A stretch of DNA of 64,000 bases from Novosphingobium sp. CECT 9465 (GCF_920987055.1 NZ_CAKLBX010000001.1:713501-777500); one strand, 5' to 3'. Shown: positions 1 through 8,923, counted from the stretch's first letter. The notes: generated by a model not told the origin, from the sequence alone. Program-made: numbers and translations.

Positions 1-1
1 A

Positions 2-301
2 TGGGAGCGCACCGCCCGCTATCGTGTGACCACGCCGGGGAAGGCCGCCGCCGAAGTCACCGTGGAAACCGAAAAGGTCTTCTGGCGCACGACGATGACC
101 TACAAGGTCACCAACGCAAAGGCGACGCCGGTCACCGTGGAAGTGGTGCAGGGCGGGCTGGACAACTGGTGGCACGATACCCGCGTTCCGTCCGAAAGCA
201 TCAAGGGCGAACAGCGCTCTGCGGATGAGCGCGCGTGGCAGGTCCCCGTTCCCGCCAATGGCGAGGCCACGCTCACCGTCCAGTTCGACTCACGTTACTG
301 A
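2..301 (+). CDS. DUF4139 domain protein, C-terminal part (5' end outside window)
   Basis: The frame is open from base 2 and stops with TGA at 299-301, so only the last 99 codons are present. The residues form alternating hydrophobic beta strands and read like the end of a DUF4139 (mucoidy-inhibitor-A-like) domain, with a conserved-looking WWHDTR-type segment and a final VQFDSRY strand. The next gene starts 7 bases downstream and has the same fold at its C-terminus, so the two look like a tandem duplicated pair. No biochemical role is established for these sphingomonad proteins; export to the periplasm is inferred from the signal peptide of the neighbouring copy. Confidence 0.75.
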   Translation, partial: WERTARYRVTTPGKAAAEVTVETEKVFWRTTMTYKVTNAKATPVTVEVVQGGLDNWWHDTRVPSESIKGEQRSADERAWQVPVPANGEATLTVQFDSRY

Positions 302-308
302 GCCGCCG

Positions 309-1838
309 GTGCGCCGCGCGCTCACCCTTGCGTTCCTGCTCTGCACCGGCGCCCCTGTGATGGGGCAGGGTGTGGTAACGTCCTCAGCGCCGGATTCCGT
401 TTCTGTCAGTGTCTATCGCGCGCCGGATCGCGATAGCGACAGGGCGATGGACCTGAACTGGCTGGAGGGCTACGCACTCATCACAGAAAGGCGCACGGTC
501 CAGATTCCGGCAGGCAAAGCCACGATCCGCTTCGAAGGCGTCGCGGCGGGGCTGTTTCCTGAAAGCGCCATCGTCACCGGGCTGCCTTCCGGTGTGCGCG
601 AAAAGAACCTCGACGCCGATCTGCTGTCCCCGCGCAGCCTCTATGCGCGCATGTTTGGAAGGCCCGTAACCCTGCGCCGTACGCTGCCCGGCAATGGCGG
701 CATTCGTGAGGAGCGCGCCGTGATCCGCTCCGCCCCCGACGGCGCGGCCATCCTGCAAACCACCGCCGGGTTCGAAGTGGCCAATTGCGGCGGGCTGGAC
801 GATGAAATACTCTATACCGAAGCGCCAAAGGACTTGTCCGCGCGCCCCACGCTCTCGATAGAGACCGAAAGCGCCGCGCCGCAGAAGGTCACGCTCTCGC
901 TGTCCTACCTCGCATGGGGTTTTGACTGGCAATCGAATTACGTGATTCACATGAACCCCGATGGCCGCACCGCAGACCTTGCGGCGTGGGTCACGCTTGC
1001 CAGCAGCGATTCCACCAGCTTTACCGATGCGGAAACCGCGGTGATCGCGGGGGAAGTGAACCGCGAAGATGCGGAGCGGAGCGAAGTTCCATCGGGCGGT
1101 GAACTCGTCATGCGGTGCGAACTCTCGCAGGTCCCGCCCCCGCCACCCCCGCCACCTCCACCGCCGCCCGCGCCGATGGCGATGTATGCCCCAGCCATGG
1201 AAAGGGCCGACATTATCGTCACTGCGCAGCGCGCGATGAAGATGGACTCCCCGGTTACCGTCCAGCAGGAAGGCCTGGGTGACCTCAAACTCTACCGCGT
1301 ACCCGTGTCGGTCACCGTCGCCGCGAATGCGCAAAAGCAGGTTGCACTCGCGCAGAAGATGGGCGTGAAGATGGACGCCCTGTACCGCGCCGAGGTGTGG
1401 GAAGACAGCGCGGGCGAAGTGCGCCAGATGTTGCGCACACGCAATCGCACCGAGGACGGCCTTGGATTGCCGCTTCCGGGCGGTCCGGTTACCGTGTTCG
1501 AGCCTTATGGCGATGCGCTGCTGCTATCGGGCGAAGGTGGCATTGCCGACCGTGCGGTGGGCGAGGACGTGGAGATCATGCTGGCCGAGGCGACGCAGGT
1601 CACCGTCGAAGTCGAAACGGTGAAGACCGATGCCCGCTCGCAGACCTTGCGGCTTGTCGTGCGCAATGCCCGCCCCGTCCCGGTGCGTTTCGAGGCGCGG
1701 ATCGCAACCGGTGCCAACACTCGCCTGCAATCGGCCTCTGCACCGCTGCGGCGCAAGGACGGACGCAGTACATGGGGTGTGACGGTCCGCACAAATGGCA
1801 GTGCCGAACTGACCTACAGGTTAAGCAGGCCTGACTAA
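309..1838 (+). CDS. Secreted DUF4139 domain protein with polyproline linker
   Basis: 509 codons. I chose the GTG at 309 because it lies just after the upstream stop and gives a clean signal peptide (RRALTLAFLLCTGAPVMGQG); an earlier in-frame start at 225 would overlap the upstream gene by 77 bases. The body looks like a DUF4140/DUF4139-type beta-rich protein: an N-terminal part with SVSVYRAP, a central YLAWGFDWQSNY segment, and a C-terminal strand-rich part. Around residues 275-290 there is an almost uninterrupted proline tract, followed near residues 301-308 by IIVTAQR, which resembles the TonB-box-like start of sphingomonad outer-membrane receptors. Function unknown; periplasmic or outer-membrane location is inferred. 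Confidence 0.8.
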   Translation: MRRALTLAFLLCTGAPVMGQGVVTSSAPDSVSVSVYRAPDRDSDRAMDLNWLEGYALITERRTVQIPAGKATIRFEGVAAGLFPESAIVTGLPSGVREKNLDADLLSPRSLYARMFGRPVTLRRTLPGNGGIREERAVIRSAPDGAAILQTTAGFEVANCGGLDDEILYTEAPKDLSARPTLSIETESAAPQKVTLSLSYLAWGFDWQSNYVIHMNPDGRTADLAAWVTLASSDSTSFTDAETAVIAGEVNREDAERSEVPSGGELVMRCELSQVPPPPPPPPPPPPAPMAMYAPAMERADIIVTAQRAMKMDSPVTVQQEGLGDLKLYRVPVSVTVAANAQKQVALAQKMGVKMDALYRAEVWEDSAGEVRQMLRTRNRTEDGLGLPLPGGPVTVFEPYGDALLLSGEGGIADRAVGEDVEIMLAEATQVTVEVETVKTDARSQTLRLVVRNARPVPVRFEARIATGANTRLQSASAPLRRKDGRSTWGVTVRTNGSAELTYRLSRPD

Positions 1839-2046
1839 AGCGGGACCCGGCCTGATTGCATAAGTTGGCTGATCCAGATCATTGTCCTACCATGGTTTTC
1901 GATGCAGCAGGTGTTTCCGCTTGCTTTGAAAACACGGTGCAGGTCTGAATTTCAGCAGGTTCGTATTGGCCGGGACGAACTGGCAAACATGCCCGAAAGG
2001 GCATGTTCAGGTGACAATAAATCCGCTTTGGGTCAACGGTTTCGGG

Positions 2047-2721
2047 ATGGTACAAACATCGATGTCAACGAGCACGGTCGCCCGGAAATTCCTTGCGTAT
2101 GTGGCGCTGGCGATCATGGGTGTGCCACTGGCCATCTGGCTGCTGGGATCGTCAGCATATCCTGAAACCAGCGTGGATGATGCGGGCCGGTACAAGCTGG
2201 TTGCAGCCGACGGCAGCCTGTTTGATCGTGCAAGCCTGAAAGGTCGCCCGAACGTGGTCTACTTCGGCTACACGCAATGCGCCGATCCATGTCGAACCAT
2301 GTTGAGGCGTGTGCTGAAGGTGCGCAAATCTCTTGGCCAATCTGCATCTGATCTGCCGGTCGTGTTCATTTCGATCGATCCGGCGCACGATACGCCCGAA
2401 CGGCTTGCAGCTTTTGCAAAGGAACTTGGGGCAAAAGAGCTTGGCGGAGAAATTCAGGCACTCACCGGCAACCCCGCAGTCCTTGACAAAATCGCCGATC
2501 GCGCCGGCGTGTTCGTCAGGCGCGTTGCCGCAGCGGACGGTCGCGAAACACTAGACCACACCACGTCTGCGTTCCTTTATGACCGCAACGATTTTTTTGT
2601 CGACATCATCGCACCGACCGACAGCGACGCGGCGTTTGCGCAAAAACTGCAGAAGTTGCTGGCGGAACCGGCACCTGCCGCGTCAGCAAAGATATTGGCT
2701 ACCCATCAGGCTGGAAACTAG
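2047..2721 (+). CDS. SCO1/SenC family copper chaperone
   Basis: 224 codons, a usual length for SCO proteins, which deliver copper to the CuA site of cytochrome c oxidase. One N-terminal membrane segment at about residues 12-32 would anchor a periplasmic thioredoxin-fold domain. The copper ligands are visible: a CxxxC pair at C78 and C82 (CADPC, where CPDVC is more common) after a FGYT segment, and the distal histidine H171 in DHTTSAF. The start is uncertain: in-frame TTG at 1966 and ATG at 2062 are alternatives, and 2047 was chosen to give a short cytoplasmic tail before the helix. No oxidase gene lies nearby. Confidence 0.85.
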   Translation: MVQTSMSTSTVARKFLAYVALAIMGVPLAIWLLGSSAYPETSVDDAGRYKLVAADGSLFDRASLKGRPNVVYFGYTQCADPCRTMLRRVLKVRKSLGQSASDLPVVFISIDPAHDTPERLAAFAKELGAKELGGEIQALTGNPAVLDKIADRAGVFVRRVAAADGRETLDHTTSAFLYDRNDFFVDIIAPTDSDAAFAQKLQKLLAEPAPAASAKILATHQAGN

Positions 2722-2841
2722 GCTGGGTCTGCGTTGTTTCGGTCCTCCATTCGCCGATCCTGCCGGCCAGGTCGAGCATTCTGCGCGGCAGCAGATGGCC
2801 GATTGTCTGAAACCCGCAGCATGGCGCTGGGGATGTTCGCT

Positions 2842-3822
2842 TCAAATGACTAGGCCTTCTGATACGACTTCGGCAAAGTAGTGGGCCATCGCATGGGTTG
2901 CTTGGTCTGACAGGGTAATGAAGGCGCGCCTGCGGTCGGTCTGGTCCTCTGCCCGGCACAGCAGCCCCAGTTCGGACATCTGGCTGATCCAGCGCAGCGC
3001 AGTCGTAGGCGGTACGCCCGACGCGATGCACAGTGAGGTGACTGACACGCGGTTGTGCTCTGCCTGTGCGGCGGTGAGATCCAGCAGCATGTCCCATGCC
3101 GGATCGGCAAAAAGCTCTCCTTCAAAGAATCGCGCGCGCATCTGCCGTTGCCGGATGATCTTGCGCACATGCCGAGGGTCAGGAAGCGCGGGGCGCTGCT
3201 TGCGCACAAGCCGCTGGGACGCGGGGTCGCGCGCGCCGCTACCGTCGAAATTGAAGGTCGATGCCTTCACCACTGCGCTTTCGGGCGATGCCGACGACAG
3301 CGATTCAAGCTGCAATGCGATCTGTGAAACCTGTTCGGTCAGGCGCAGCAGCGACATCCGGTCATGGTCCGACAATTCCCGCACCCGCGACCCTTCTGTG
3401 GTCAGCAGACGGCCAAGGGCTATGATCCGGTCCGCTCTGCTTGGGCTGACGAGGATATGCGCCTCGGACTGATCGAGGCAGCCGAATACGTCATCAAGCG
3501 AGCCGATGCTGGTAGAGACGACCAGCTGGGTCCCCGCCCGCGCGGCGCGCATGTCGAGCCGGGTAAGCGCGGCCAGATCAGCCCCTTCGAGCACCGGGCA
3601 GTCGACGAGCACCATATCGCCAAGCGGTTGTTCCGCTTCGGCCAGCAAGGCGCCCAGTTCTGCCATCCGGGTGACACGCAGCCCCGCCGCCGCTGCATCT
3701 TCTGCCATTTCCGTGCGCAGATAGGCCCGGTCTGAAAAGATCGCTACGGCTGGCGGGGAGAGCGGCTGCAGAAGCGCGACATCCCCAACCGGATAATCGA
3801 ACTGTGCCAGTGTTTGCGCCAT
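2842..3822 (-). CDS. Winged-helix (MarR-like) regulator with N-terminal receiver-like domain
   Basis: 326 codons. The C-terminal third (about residues 225-310) is a MarR-type winged helix: TSLCIASGVPPTTALRWISQ looks like the recognition helix-turn-helix, followed by a basic DQTDRRRAFITLS wing. The first 150 residues form an alternating strand-helix domain (VAIFSD, MVLVDCPVLEG, QLVVSTS) that resembles a degenerate response-regulator receiver or flavodoxin-like fold, with no clear phosphorylatable-aspartate context that I can certify. I chose the ATG at 3822 because AAGGA lies 8 bases upstream; starts at 3828 and 3843 are also in frame. Transcribed away from purA. Target genes are unknown. Confidence 0.7.
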   Translation of the reverse strand: MAQTLAQFDYPVGDVALLQPLSPPAVAIFSDRAYLRTEMAEDAAAAGLRVTRMAELGALLAEAEQPLGDMVLVDCPVLEGADLAALTRLDMRAARAGTQLVVSTSIGSLDDVFGCLDQSEAHILVSPSRADRIIALGRLLTTEGSRVRELSDHDRMSLLRLTEQVSQIALQLESLSSASPESAVVKASTFNFDGSGARDPASQRLVRKQRPALPDPRHVRKIIRQRQMRARFFEGELFADPAWDMLLDLTAAQAEHNRVSVTSLCIASGVPPTTALRWISQMSELGLLCRAEDQTDRRRAFITLSDQATHAMAHYFAEVVSEGLVI

Positions 3823-4091
3823 CGACATGTTCCTTAGTATCACTACGTGCGGAACAAGTGAGGAACAAACAGGGTGCAGGTCAAGACCATTTACTTCGGT
3901 TTTGGATCAAGTGGAGTTTTGATCGGAGTTTGGTCGCCCGCAAGGCCACGCAATTGCGCGCTTTTCCGTCCTGGACGGTGCCAAGTCGCTGTCGGCCCTG
4001 CCGAGGTTATGCATCCATTGTGGAGAAAATATGCCTGTAGTGGCTGAAGAATCACTATGGCCACCAACTGCCATCACGCTTCGAACAGCAA

Positions 4092-4132
4092 CAGCGCCGC
4101 CACGCGCCCCCTTTCGGACGTAGGCGGCGCTG
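4092..4132 (-). terminator. Candidate terminator after purA
   Basis: Perfect 10-bp inverted repeat CAGCGCCGCC / GGCGGCGCTG about 10 bases beyond the purA stop. On the minus strand it is followed by a short TTGCTGTTC stretch rather than a long U tract, so termination strength is uncertain. The rest of the 3823-4142 gap, between the regulator start and the purA end, shows no other gene-like or repeat structure. Confidence 0.5.
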
Positions 4133-4142
4133 GCTTCCCAAA

Positions 4143-5432
4143 TCAATCGATGAACGGATCGCGGACAAGGATCGTGTCTTCGCGCTCCGGGCTGGTCGAG
4201 ACCAGCGCAACCGGCGTTTCGATCAGTTCCTGTACGCGCTGGATGTATTTGATCGCCTGCGCGGGCAGGTCTGCCCACGACCGCGCACCGGCCGTGGTGC
4301 CTGCCCAGCCGTCCATTTCCTCGTAGATCGGTTCGACTTCGGCCTGATCGGCGGCGTGGCTGGGGAAGTAGTCCAGCACCTTTCCGCGCAGGCGATAACC
4401 GGTGCAGATTTTCACCTTTTCCATGCCGTCGAGCACGTCGACCTTGGTCAGCGCAATGCCGGTGACGCCGGAAATGGCGCAGGACTGGCGGACCAGCACG
4501 GCATCGAACCAACCGCAGCGGCGCTTGCGGCCTGTCACGGTGCCGAATTCGTGGCCGCGCTCACCCAAGCGCTGCCCGGTTGCGTCTTCCAGTTCAGTCG
4601 GGAAGGGGCCGGAGCCGACACGGGTGGTATAGGCCTTGACGATGCCGAGCACGAAGCCGGTGGCGTTGGGACCAAGGCCCGAACCCGAAGCGGCGGTGCC
4701 CGATACGGTGTTCGACGAGGTGACGAACGGATAGGTGCCGTGATCGACATCCAACAGTACGCCCTGCGCGCCTTCGAACAGGATGCGGGCGCCCGCCTTG
4801 CGCACCTGATTGAGGCGCTTCCACACTGGTTGCGCGAATTGCAGAACGTAAGGCGCGATTTCGCGCAGTTCGGCCAGCAGCGCCTCGCGGTCCACCGGCG
4901 GCTGGCCGAAGCCTGCGCGCAGTGCGTCATGGTGCGCGCACAGGCGATCAAGCTGCGAATCCATCGCATCGAGGTGCGCCAGATCGCACACGCGGATCGC
5001 GCGGCGGCCGACCTTGTCTTCATAGGCCGGGCCAATGCCGCGCCCGGTGGTGCCGATCTTGCCCGAACCCGCCGCCGTCTCACGCAGGCCGTCCAGATCG
5101 CGGTGGAGGGGCAGGATCAGCGGGCAATTATCGGCAATGGCGAAGTTTTCGGCGTTGATCTCTACGCCCTGCCCGGTCAGCTTCTCGATCTCGGCCTTCA
5201 AGGCCCAGGGATCGAGCACCACGCCGTTGCCGATGATCGACAGGGTGCCGGTAACGATGCCCGACGGCAGGAGAGAAAGCTTGTAGACCTGTTCGCCCAC
5301 TACCAGCGTGTGACCGGCGTTGTGGCCGCCCTGAAAACGTACGACGGCATCGGCGCGGCTGGCCAGCCAGTCGACGATCTTGCCTTTGCCTTCATCGCCC
5401 CACTGGGCGCCGATTACGGTTACATTGGCCAT
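4143..5432 (-). CDS. purA: Adenylosuccinate synthetase
   Basis: 429 codons, full length. PurA joins IMP and aspartate using GTP to form adenylosuccinate, the first committed step to AMP, in the cytoplasm. The N-terminus [18 protein letters not shown] carries the GDEGKGK phosphate loop with catalytic Asp13, and His41 lies in GGHNAGH. Further landmarks are the IMP-binding [13 protein letters not shown], the switch segment VTSSNTVSG, and a C-terminal TSPEREDTI. The reading frame continues 60 codons upstream of this ATG, but the family starts here. The gene is monocistronic, with a terminator-like hairpin just downstream. Confidence 0.97.
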   Translation of the reverse strand: MANVTVIGAQWGDEGKGKIVDWLASRADAVVRFQGGHNAGHTLVVGEQVYKLSLLPSGIVTGTLSIIGNGVVLDPWALKAEIEKLTGQGVEINAENFAIADNCPLILPLHRDLDGLRETAAGSGKIGTTGRGIGPAYEDKVGRRAIRVCDLAHLDAMDSQLDRLCAHHDALRAGFGQPPVDREALLAELREIAPYVLQFAQPVWKRLNQVRKAGARILFEGAQGVLLDVDHGTYPFVTSSNTVSGTAASGSGLGPNATGFVLGIVKAYTTRVGSGPFPTELEDATGQRLGERGHEFGTVTGRKRRCGWFDAVLVRQSCAISGVTGIALTKVDVLDGMEKVKICTGYRLRGKVLDYFPSHAADQAEVEPIYEEMDGWAGTTAGARSWADLPAQAIKYIQRVQELIETPVALVSTSPEREDTILVRDPFID

Positions 5433-5669
5433 GGTTTTACTTTTCCACCCTGCCCCAAAAGGACTTAGATATGGATCCGGTAGCGCCCTTCGACAGGACT
5501 CGGCGAAACGGATGGTTTTGACGGGCGGCATGCGCCCTGATTTCGGAGCGCGCGTTAGGGGCTTAAGCGCGTGAAAGTCAAGGGTGTGACACCGCACAGG
5601 GCAATTCATCATGCGTAAACGGGCAAAGGCGCAACTTTCGCCAAGTCATCGACAGGTAAGGGCCGGATC

Positions 5670-6590
5670 ATGCGGAAGTTCTGGATTGCGGGCGCTCTGG
5701 GCGTGGCGGTCGTCTCTGGCAGCGTGGCACAGGCCCAGATTGGCGAGCGCTGGCGCGAACGCCGGGCCGAGCGGATGGAGCAGAAGGCGGTTCAAGGCCG
5801 TATCCCCGGCGCGCAGACCATCGCTTATGGCAAGGACCCGTTGCAGGTGCTGGACCTCTGGCTGCCCAAGACGGCCAAGGGCAAAGCGCCGCTGGTGCTC
5901 TATGTCCACGGCGGCGGCTGGAAGCGCGGCAGCAAGGACAGCGCGACGGGCCGCGCCAAGCCGGTGCACTATCCCGAACAGGGCTATGCCTTCGCGTCGA
6001 TCAATTATCGGCTGGTGCCAGCGGCCACAGTGGAACAGCAGGCCGCCGATGTCGCCTCGGCGCTGGCTACGTTGCTGGCGCGGGCCGATGCCTTGGGGAT
6101 TGACCGCACAAGGGTCGTGCTGATGGGCCACAGCGCGGGCGCGCATCTGGTGGCGCTGGTGGGCACGGACGAGCGCTATCTGCGCGGGGCGGGGCTGTCC
6201 TTCGCCGATGTGGACGGCGTGATCCCCAACGACGGCGCGGCCTATGACGTGCCTGCGCAGATGCGAGAGGCCGGGCGGTTCATGGCTGATACCTATGTTC
6301 AGGCATTCGGCACCGATCCGGTGCGTCAGCGCGCGCTATCGCCGACGTTGCAGGCCGCCGCGCCCAATGCGCCGCAGTTCCTTCTGTTGCATGTGCAGCG
6401 TTCGGACGGGGTGAAACAGGCTGAGGGCTTGGCCGCTGTGTTGCGCAAGGCAGGGACGGGCGTAGAAGTCGCCAGCTTTCCGGGCGAAGGCCTGAAGGGC
6501 CACGCCGAGATTAACCGCAAGCTGGGTGAGGCGGACTATCCGGCGACGGGCGTTGTGGACCGCTGGTTGAAGGGGGTGTTCGGGAGGTAG
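5670..6590 (+). CDS. Secreted alpha/beta hydrolase (BD-FAE/carboxylesterase-like)
   Basis: 306 codons. A signal peptide (RKFWIAGALGVAVVSGSVAQAQ) indicates export. The hydrolase core shows the oxyanion-hole motif HGGGW at residues 80-84, the nucleophile elbow GHSAGAH with Ser155, and a likely catalytic His near residue 283 in LKGHAEINRKL. HGGGW together with INYRL is typical of the hormone-sensitive-lipase and BD-FAE/kynurenine-formamidase-like branch, which hydrolyses small acyl esters. The true substrate cannot be told. The gene stands alone and is divergent from purA across 237 bases. Confidence 0.85.
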   Translation: MRKFWIAGALGVAVVSGSVAQAQIGERWRERRAERMEQKAVQGRIPGAQTIAYGKDPLQVLDLWLPKTAKGKAPLVLYVHGGGWKRGSKDSATGRAKPVHYPEQGYAFASINYRLVPAATVEQQAADVASALATLLARADALGIDRTRVVLMGHSAGAHLVALVGTDERYLRGAGLSFADVDGVIPNDGAAYDVPAQMREAGRFMADTYVQAFGTDPVRQRALSPTLQAAAPNAPQFLLLHVQRSDGVKQAEGLAAVLRKAGTGVEVASFPGEGLKGHAEINRKLGEADYPATGVVDRWLKGVFGR

Positions 6591-6621
6591 GTTTGTTCGC
6601 CAGCATCCAACACCCTGCCCG

Positions 6622-6657
6622 TCGCCCCGTGCTTGACACGGGGCTTGGCTTCCCTTG
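6622..6657 (+). repeat. Palindromic repeat, left copy of an inverted pair
   Basis: Contains the perfect 8-bp hairpin GCCCCGTG / CACGGGGC with a five-base loop at 6624-6644. Its reverse complement recurs at 7021-7056, extending about 33 matching bases of 36 including the flanking GGCTTGGCT. The pair brackets a broken GIY-YIG gene. Confidence 0.85.
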
Positions 6658-6703
6658 CAACCTCACCTTTGGGCGATTATCCCATTCGTCAACGTAGCAA
6701 AAC

Positions 6704-6793
6704 CGTCATCCTGAACTCGTTTCAGGATCCATCTATCAACGCGCACGGCTTTTCGTGGGGCGAAATGGACCCTGAAACAAGTTCAGGGTGACG
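6704..6793 (+). repeat. REP-like palindrome doublet (BIME-like)
   Basis: Two palindromic arms, 6704-6732 and 6765-6793, in opposite orientation around a 32-base centre. The same doublet occurs at 10787-10877 with an identical right arm of 29 bases. It sits where the 5' half of the neighbouring GIY-YIG gene would be expected. Confidence 0.85.
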
Positions 6794-6824
6794 AAAAAGG
6801 GGGTAGCGTATGCAAGCCGGATAG

Positions 6825-7028
6825 ACGCCCACCTTTGGCAAGACAAGGCTGGTCTATGCCGAGCGGCACGACGAAATCGAACCAGCGATCGCTCGCGAGA
6901 AGCTGGTCAAAAAGTGGCGCCGGGAATGGAAATTCGCGCTGATAGAGGCGGAAAATCCCGATTGGCTGGACCTGTGGGACCAGTGGTGTCCGGCGGTGGA
7001 AGCGCGGGACGGCGAGGTCGAAAGGTAG
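6825..7028 (+). pseudogene. GIY-YIG nuclease remnant (C-terminal two thirds)
   Basis: An open frame without a usable start, preceded by an in-frame stop at 6822, encodes about 67 residues ending at TAG 7026-7028. It contains RLVYAERHDEIEPAIAREK, LVKKWRREWKFALIE and AENPDWLDLW, which are the conserved C-terminal motifs of small GIY-YIG endonucleases; the intact homologue at 59647-59913 has YAITREKQIKGGPRKRKLALIEGQNPPWRDL at the same place. The N-terminal GIY...YIG catalytic half is missing. The remnant ends 4 bases before a palindrome whose inverted partner lies at 6622-6657, so it appears to be a decayed copy of a palindrome-flanked unit. Confidence 0.8.
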
Positions 7029-7056
7029 CCAAGCCCCGTGTCAAGCACGGGGCCAC
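7021..7056 (-). repeat. Palindromic repeat, right copy of an inverted pair
   Basis: Reverse complement of the 6622-6657 repeat, with hairpin arms GCCCCGTG / CACGGGGC at 7033-7053. It overlaps the stop codon of the GIY-YIG remnant. The remaining 170 bases to the next gene hold no further recognisable feature. Confidence 0.85.
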
Positions 7057-7225
7057 GGTAGAGGGGGCGGTGGTTTGTGGGGCTGCTGTTGAATTGGTTG
7101 AATGGCGAAAGTTGTGGGACGAACCGTCTTCTTCCGTGCTGTAGAAAAACAGATATTCAGAGATTTTCGCACCTGTTGTCGTAATTGCCGTATCAAAATT
7201 TCTTTATATTATTTCTGACACGTAA

Positions 7226-7432
7226 CTACATGCCTAAACGCTGCTCCAATTCAGCCACGCGGCTTTCAAGAGCGTCCACACGGTGGATCGCGTTCCGGGC
7301 GTTGACGTCGGCAACGTCTAGCCGGTCATAGTCACCCTCTGTAAAGCGACGATAGGCATTGTCGCCACAACTGCCCAGCAGCAACATTGCGCCAAGGGCG
7401 ATCTCAATCCTAACATGAGCGTTAAGCCGCAT
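7226..7432 (-). CDS. Small coiled-coil lipoprotein, function unknown
   Basis: 68 codons with a near-ideal ribosome-binding site (AGGAGG 6 bases before the ATG), which argues for a real gene. A short hydrophobic signal, IALGAMLLLGSC, ends in a lipobox-like LGSC with the cysteine at about residue 22. The tail VDALESRVAELEQRLGM is a heptad-patterned coiled coil reminiscent of small Lpp-like or YbgF-like oligomerisation segments. I do not recognise the family; an envelope lipoprotein that oligomerises is the inference. Confidence 0.7.
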   Translation of the reverse strand: MRLNAHVRIEIALGAMLLLGSCGDNAYRRFTEGDYDRLDVADVNARNAIHRVDALESRVAELEQRLGM

Positions 7433-7465
7433 AGGTTCCTCCTGCTAAAAGGACAGATCAGCCCA

Positions 7466-7762
7466 ATGCGTGGCTGGCGTCAAGTGTGGCTCAAGGGGAT
7501 AAACCGGAAATTGAAAGCAAATTCCCTTCCGCTTTTTCATATTCCGATAGACGATGTGCATGGCACTTCTTTATACACGCTGGGTTCACCGGGGAGCCTG
7601 AGCGACTACATCGACAAGCCGATGAATCAACAAGTGGATATGTACCTCGCGGCTATTGGAACATTCTTTGCTGGCGTCCCAAGCGATGATGAAATGTCCG
7701 TGGATGTGCATCGGGAGGCGTGTTGGCTTCTGTGTATTGGTGTCATTGCATTCGTAGGTTGA
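7466..7762 (+). CDS. Doubtful 98-codon ORF in a lower-GC gap
   Basis: This ORF fills most of the 357-base gap between the small lipoprotein gene and hisZ. It is the only reading frame there with protein-like composition (SPGSLSDYIDKPMNQQVDMY, AAIGTFFAGVPSDDEM). An AAGGA lies about 12 bases before the chosen ATG, a poor spacing; an earlier ATG at 7415 would overlap the divergent lipoprotein start. Base composition is lower in GC than its neighbours, which could reflect acquired or decaying DNA. No family recognised and the coding status is uncertain. Confidence 0.25.
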   Translation: MRGWRQVWLKGINRKLKANSLPLFHIPIDDVHGTSLYTLGSPGSLSDYIDKPMNQQVDMYLAAIGTFFAGVPSDDEMSVDVHREACWLLCIGVIAFVG

Positions 7763-7789
7763 CAGGAGGAGAGACGTTCCTTTTTCCCC

Positions 7790-8923
7790 TCAAACCTTCT
7801 CCGGCCCACCCACACCCAAAACATGCGTGCAGCCCAGCGCCTCAGCGCTATCCGCGTCCGACAAAGCCGCAACCGTGCGCCAGCCTATCGACCTCAACCG
7901 AGCAGCCTCATCGCGATCATGCCCCAGCGGCAGGAACACGCGGTCTTCCGCCGGTTCGTTCGCCGCGAGAAGGTCGATCAGGGCGTCGGGGTAGAGCGAG
8001 AAGCCCGTTGCAGCCTCGCCTGCTCCGTTGCCGGCGATGCGGTAGGTGCCGCCGCGACCGACGGGGCCGCGCACGCCTTGCGCGTAGAGGGTGAAGCCGA
8101 ACCAGGTCTGGTATTCGAAGCCGTGGCGTTCGCTGGGGTCGAGCGTCAGGCGGGCCATGCCGTTCAGGCTGGCGGCGATTTCGCGCAAGGCCTTGATGCG
8201 GCTGGCGAGCGCGCCGCCCCCATTTGCATTTTTGGCGTCGATCGCGGCCAGCTTCTCGATGGCGCTGTCGAATTCGCCGGTGGCGTAGAGCAGCGGCACG
8301 TATGCTTCGCCGCCCACATCGCGCAGGCCGCCTGCGTCCTTGGTATCGAGTTCACGGCGGACGGCTTCGATCTGTGACGGGTCCAGCGGCAGGGCCTTTT
8401 CGGCCAGCGTATCGACCAGATCAGGCAGGGTGAAATCGACACTGACGCCGCTTGCACCAGCGGCCTGAAGCGCCTCGATGGCCAGCGCGACGATCTCGGC
8501 GGCGGCGGCGACATTGTCCGCGCCGACAAGTTCGGCACCGCATTGCAGCTTTTCGCGCGCGGGGTTCAGGCCATCGGGCTTGATCGTGACGATCTGGCCT
8601 GCATAGCACAGGCGCAACGGGCGCGGGGCTTCGGCAAGACGGGTTTCGGCGAGGCGGCCGATCTGCGGGGTGTAGTCGCTGCGGAGCGCCATCATCCGCA
8701 AGGACAGCGGATCGACGAAGCGGAACATGCGGCGCGATTGAATGCCCGCCATGCGCGCGGCAAAGCTGCGTTCGAATTCGATGGAGGGGGGCATGACCCG
8801 GTCATAGCCGTGGCCGTGCATCGTGCCGTGGATGGCGCGCATCACACGCGTGGCCGTGGCCGCATCGCGCGGCAGGCGGTCTTCGAGGCCCTCAGGCAGC
8901 AGATCGGGGTCGCTGTTATCCAT
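7790..8923 (-). CDS. hisZ: ATP phosphoribosyltransferase regulatory subunit HisZ
   Basis: 377 codons. HisZ is a class-II aminoacyl-tRNA-synthetase-like protein without synthetase activity; it partners the short form of HisG to catalyse and feedback-regulate the first step of histidine synthesis. Visible class-II features are the motif-2-like LRSDYTPQIGRLAETRL, the RLCYAGQI strand, and a motif-3-like GRGGTYRIAG segment near the C-terminus. The N-terminus LLPEGLEDRLPRDA matches the family opening (LPxGxxDxLP). The hisG partner is not in the window. It lies downstream of serC-serA on the same strand, after a palindrome cluster. Confidence 0.9.
   Translation of the reverse strand: MDNSDPDLLPEGLEDRLPRDAATATRVMRAIHGTMHGHGYDRVMPPSIEFERSFAARMAGIQSRRMFRFVDPLSLRMMALRSDYTPQIGRLAETRLAEAPRPLRLCYAGQIVTIKPDGLNPAREKLQCGAELVGADNVAAAAEIVALAIEALQAAGASGVSVDFTLPDLVDTLAEKALPLDPSQIEAVRRELDTKDAGGLRDVGGEAYVPLLYATGEFDSAIEKLAAIDAKNANGGGALASRIKALREIAASLNGMARLTLDPSERHGFEYQTWFGFTLYAQGVRGPVGRGGTYRIAGNGAGEAATGFSLYPDALIDLLAANEPAEDRVFLPLGHDRDEAARLRSIGWRTVAALSDADSAEALGCTHVLGVGGPEKV

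Noticed and set aside
3907..4512. 201-codon frame on the minus strand downstream of purA
   Set aside because: Overlaps the 3' third of purA in another frame and lacks any recognisable motif.
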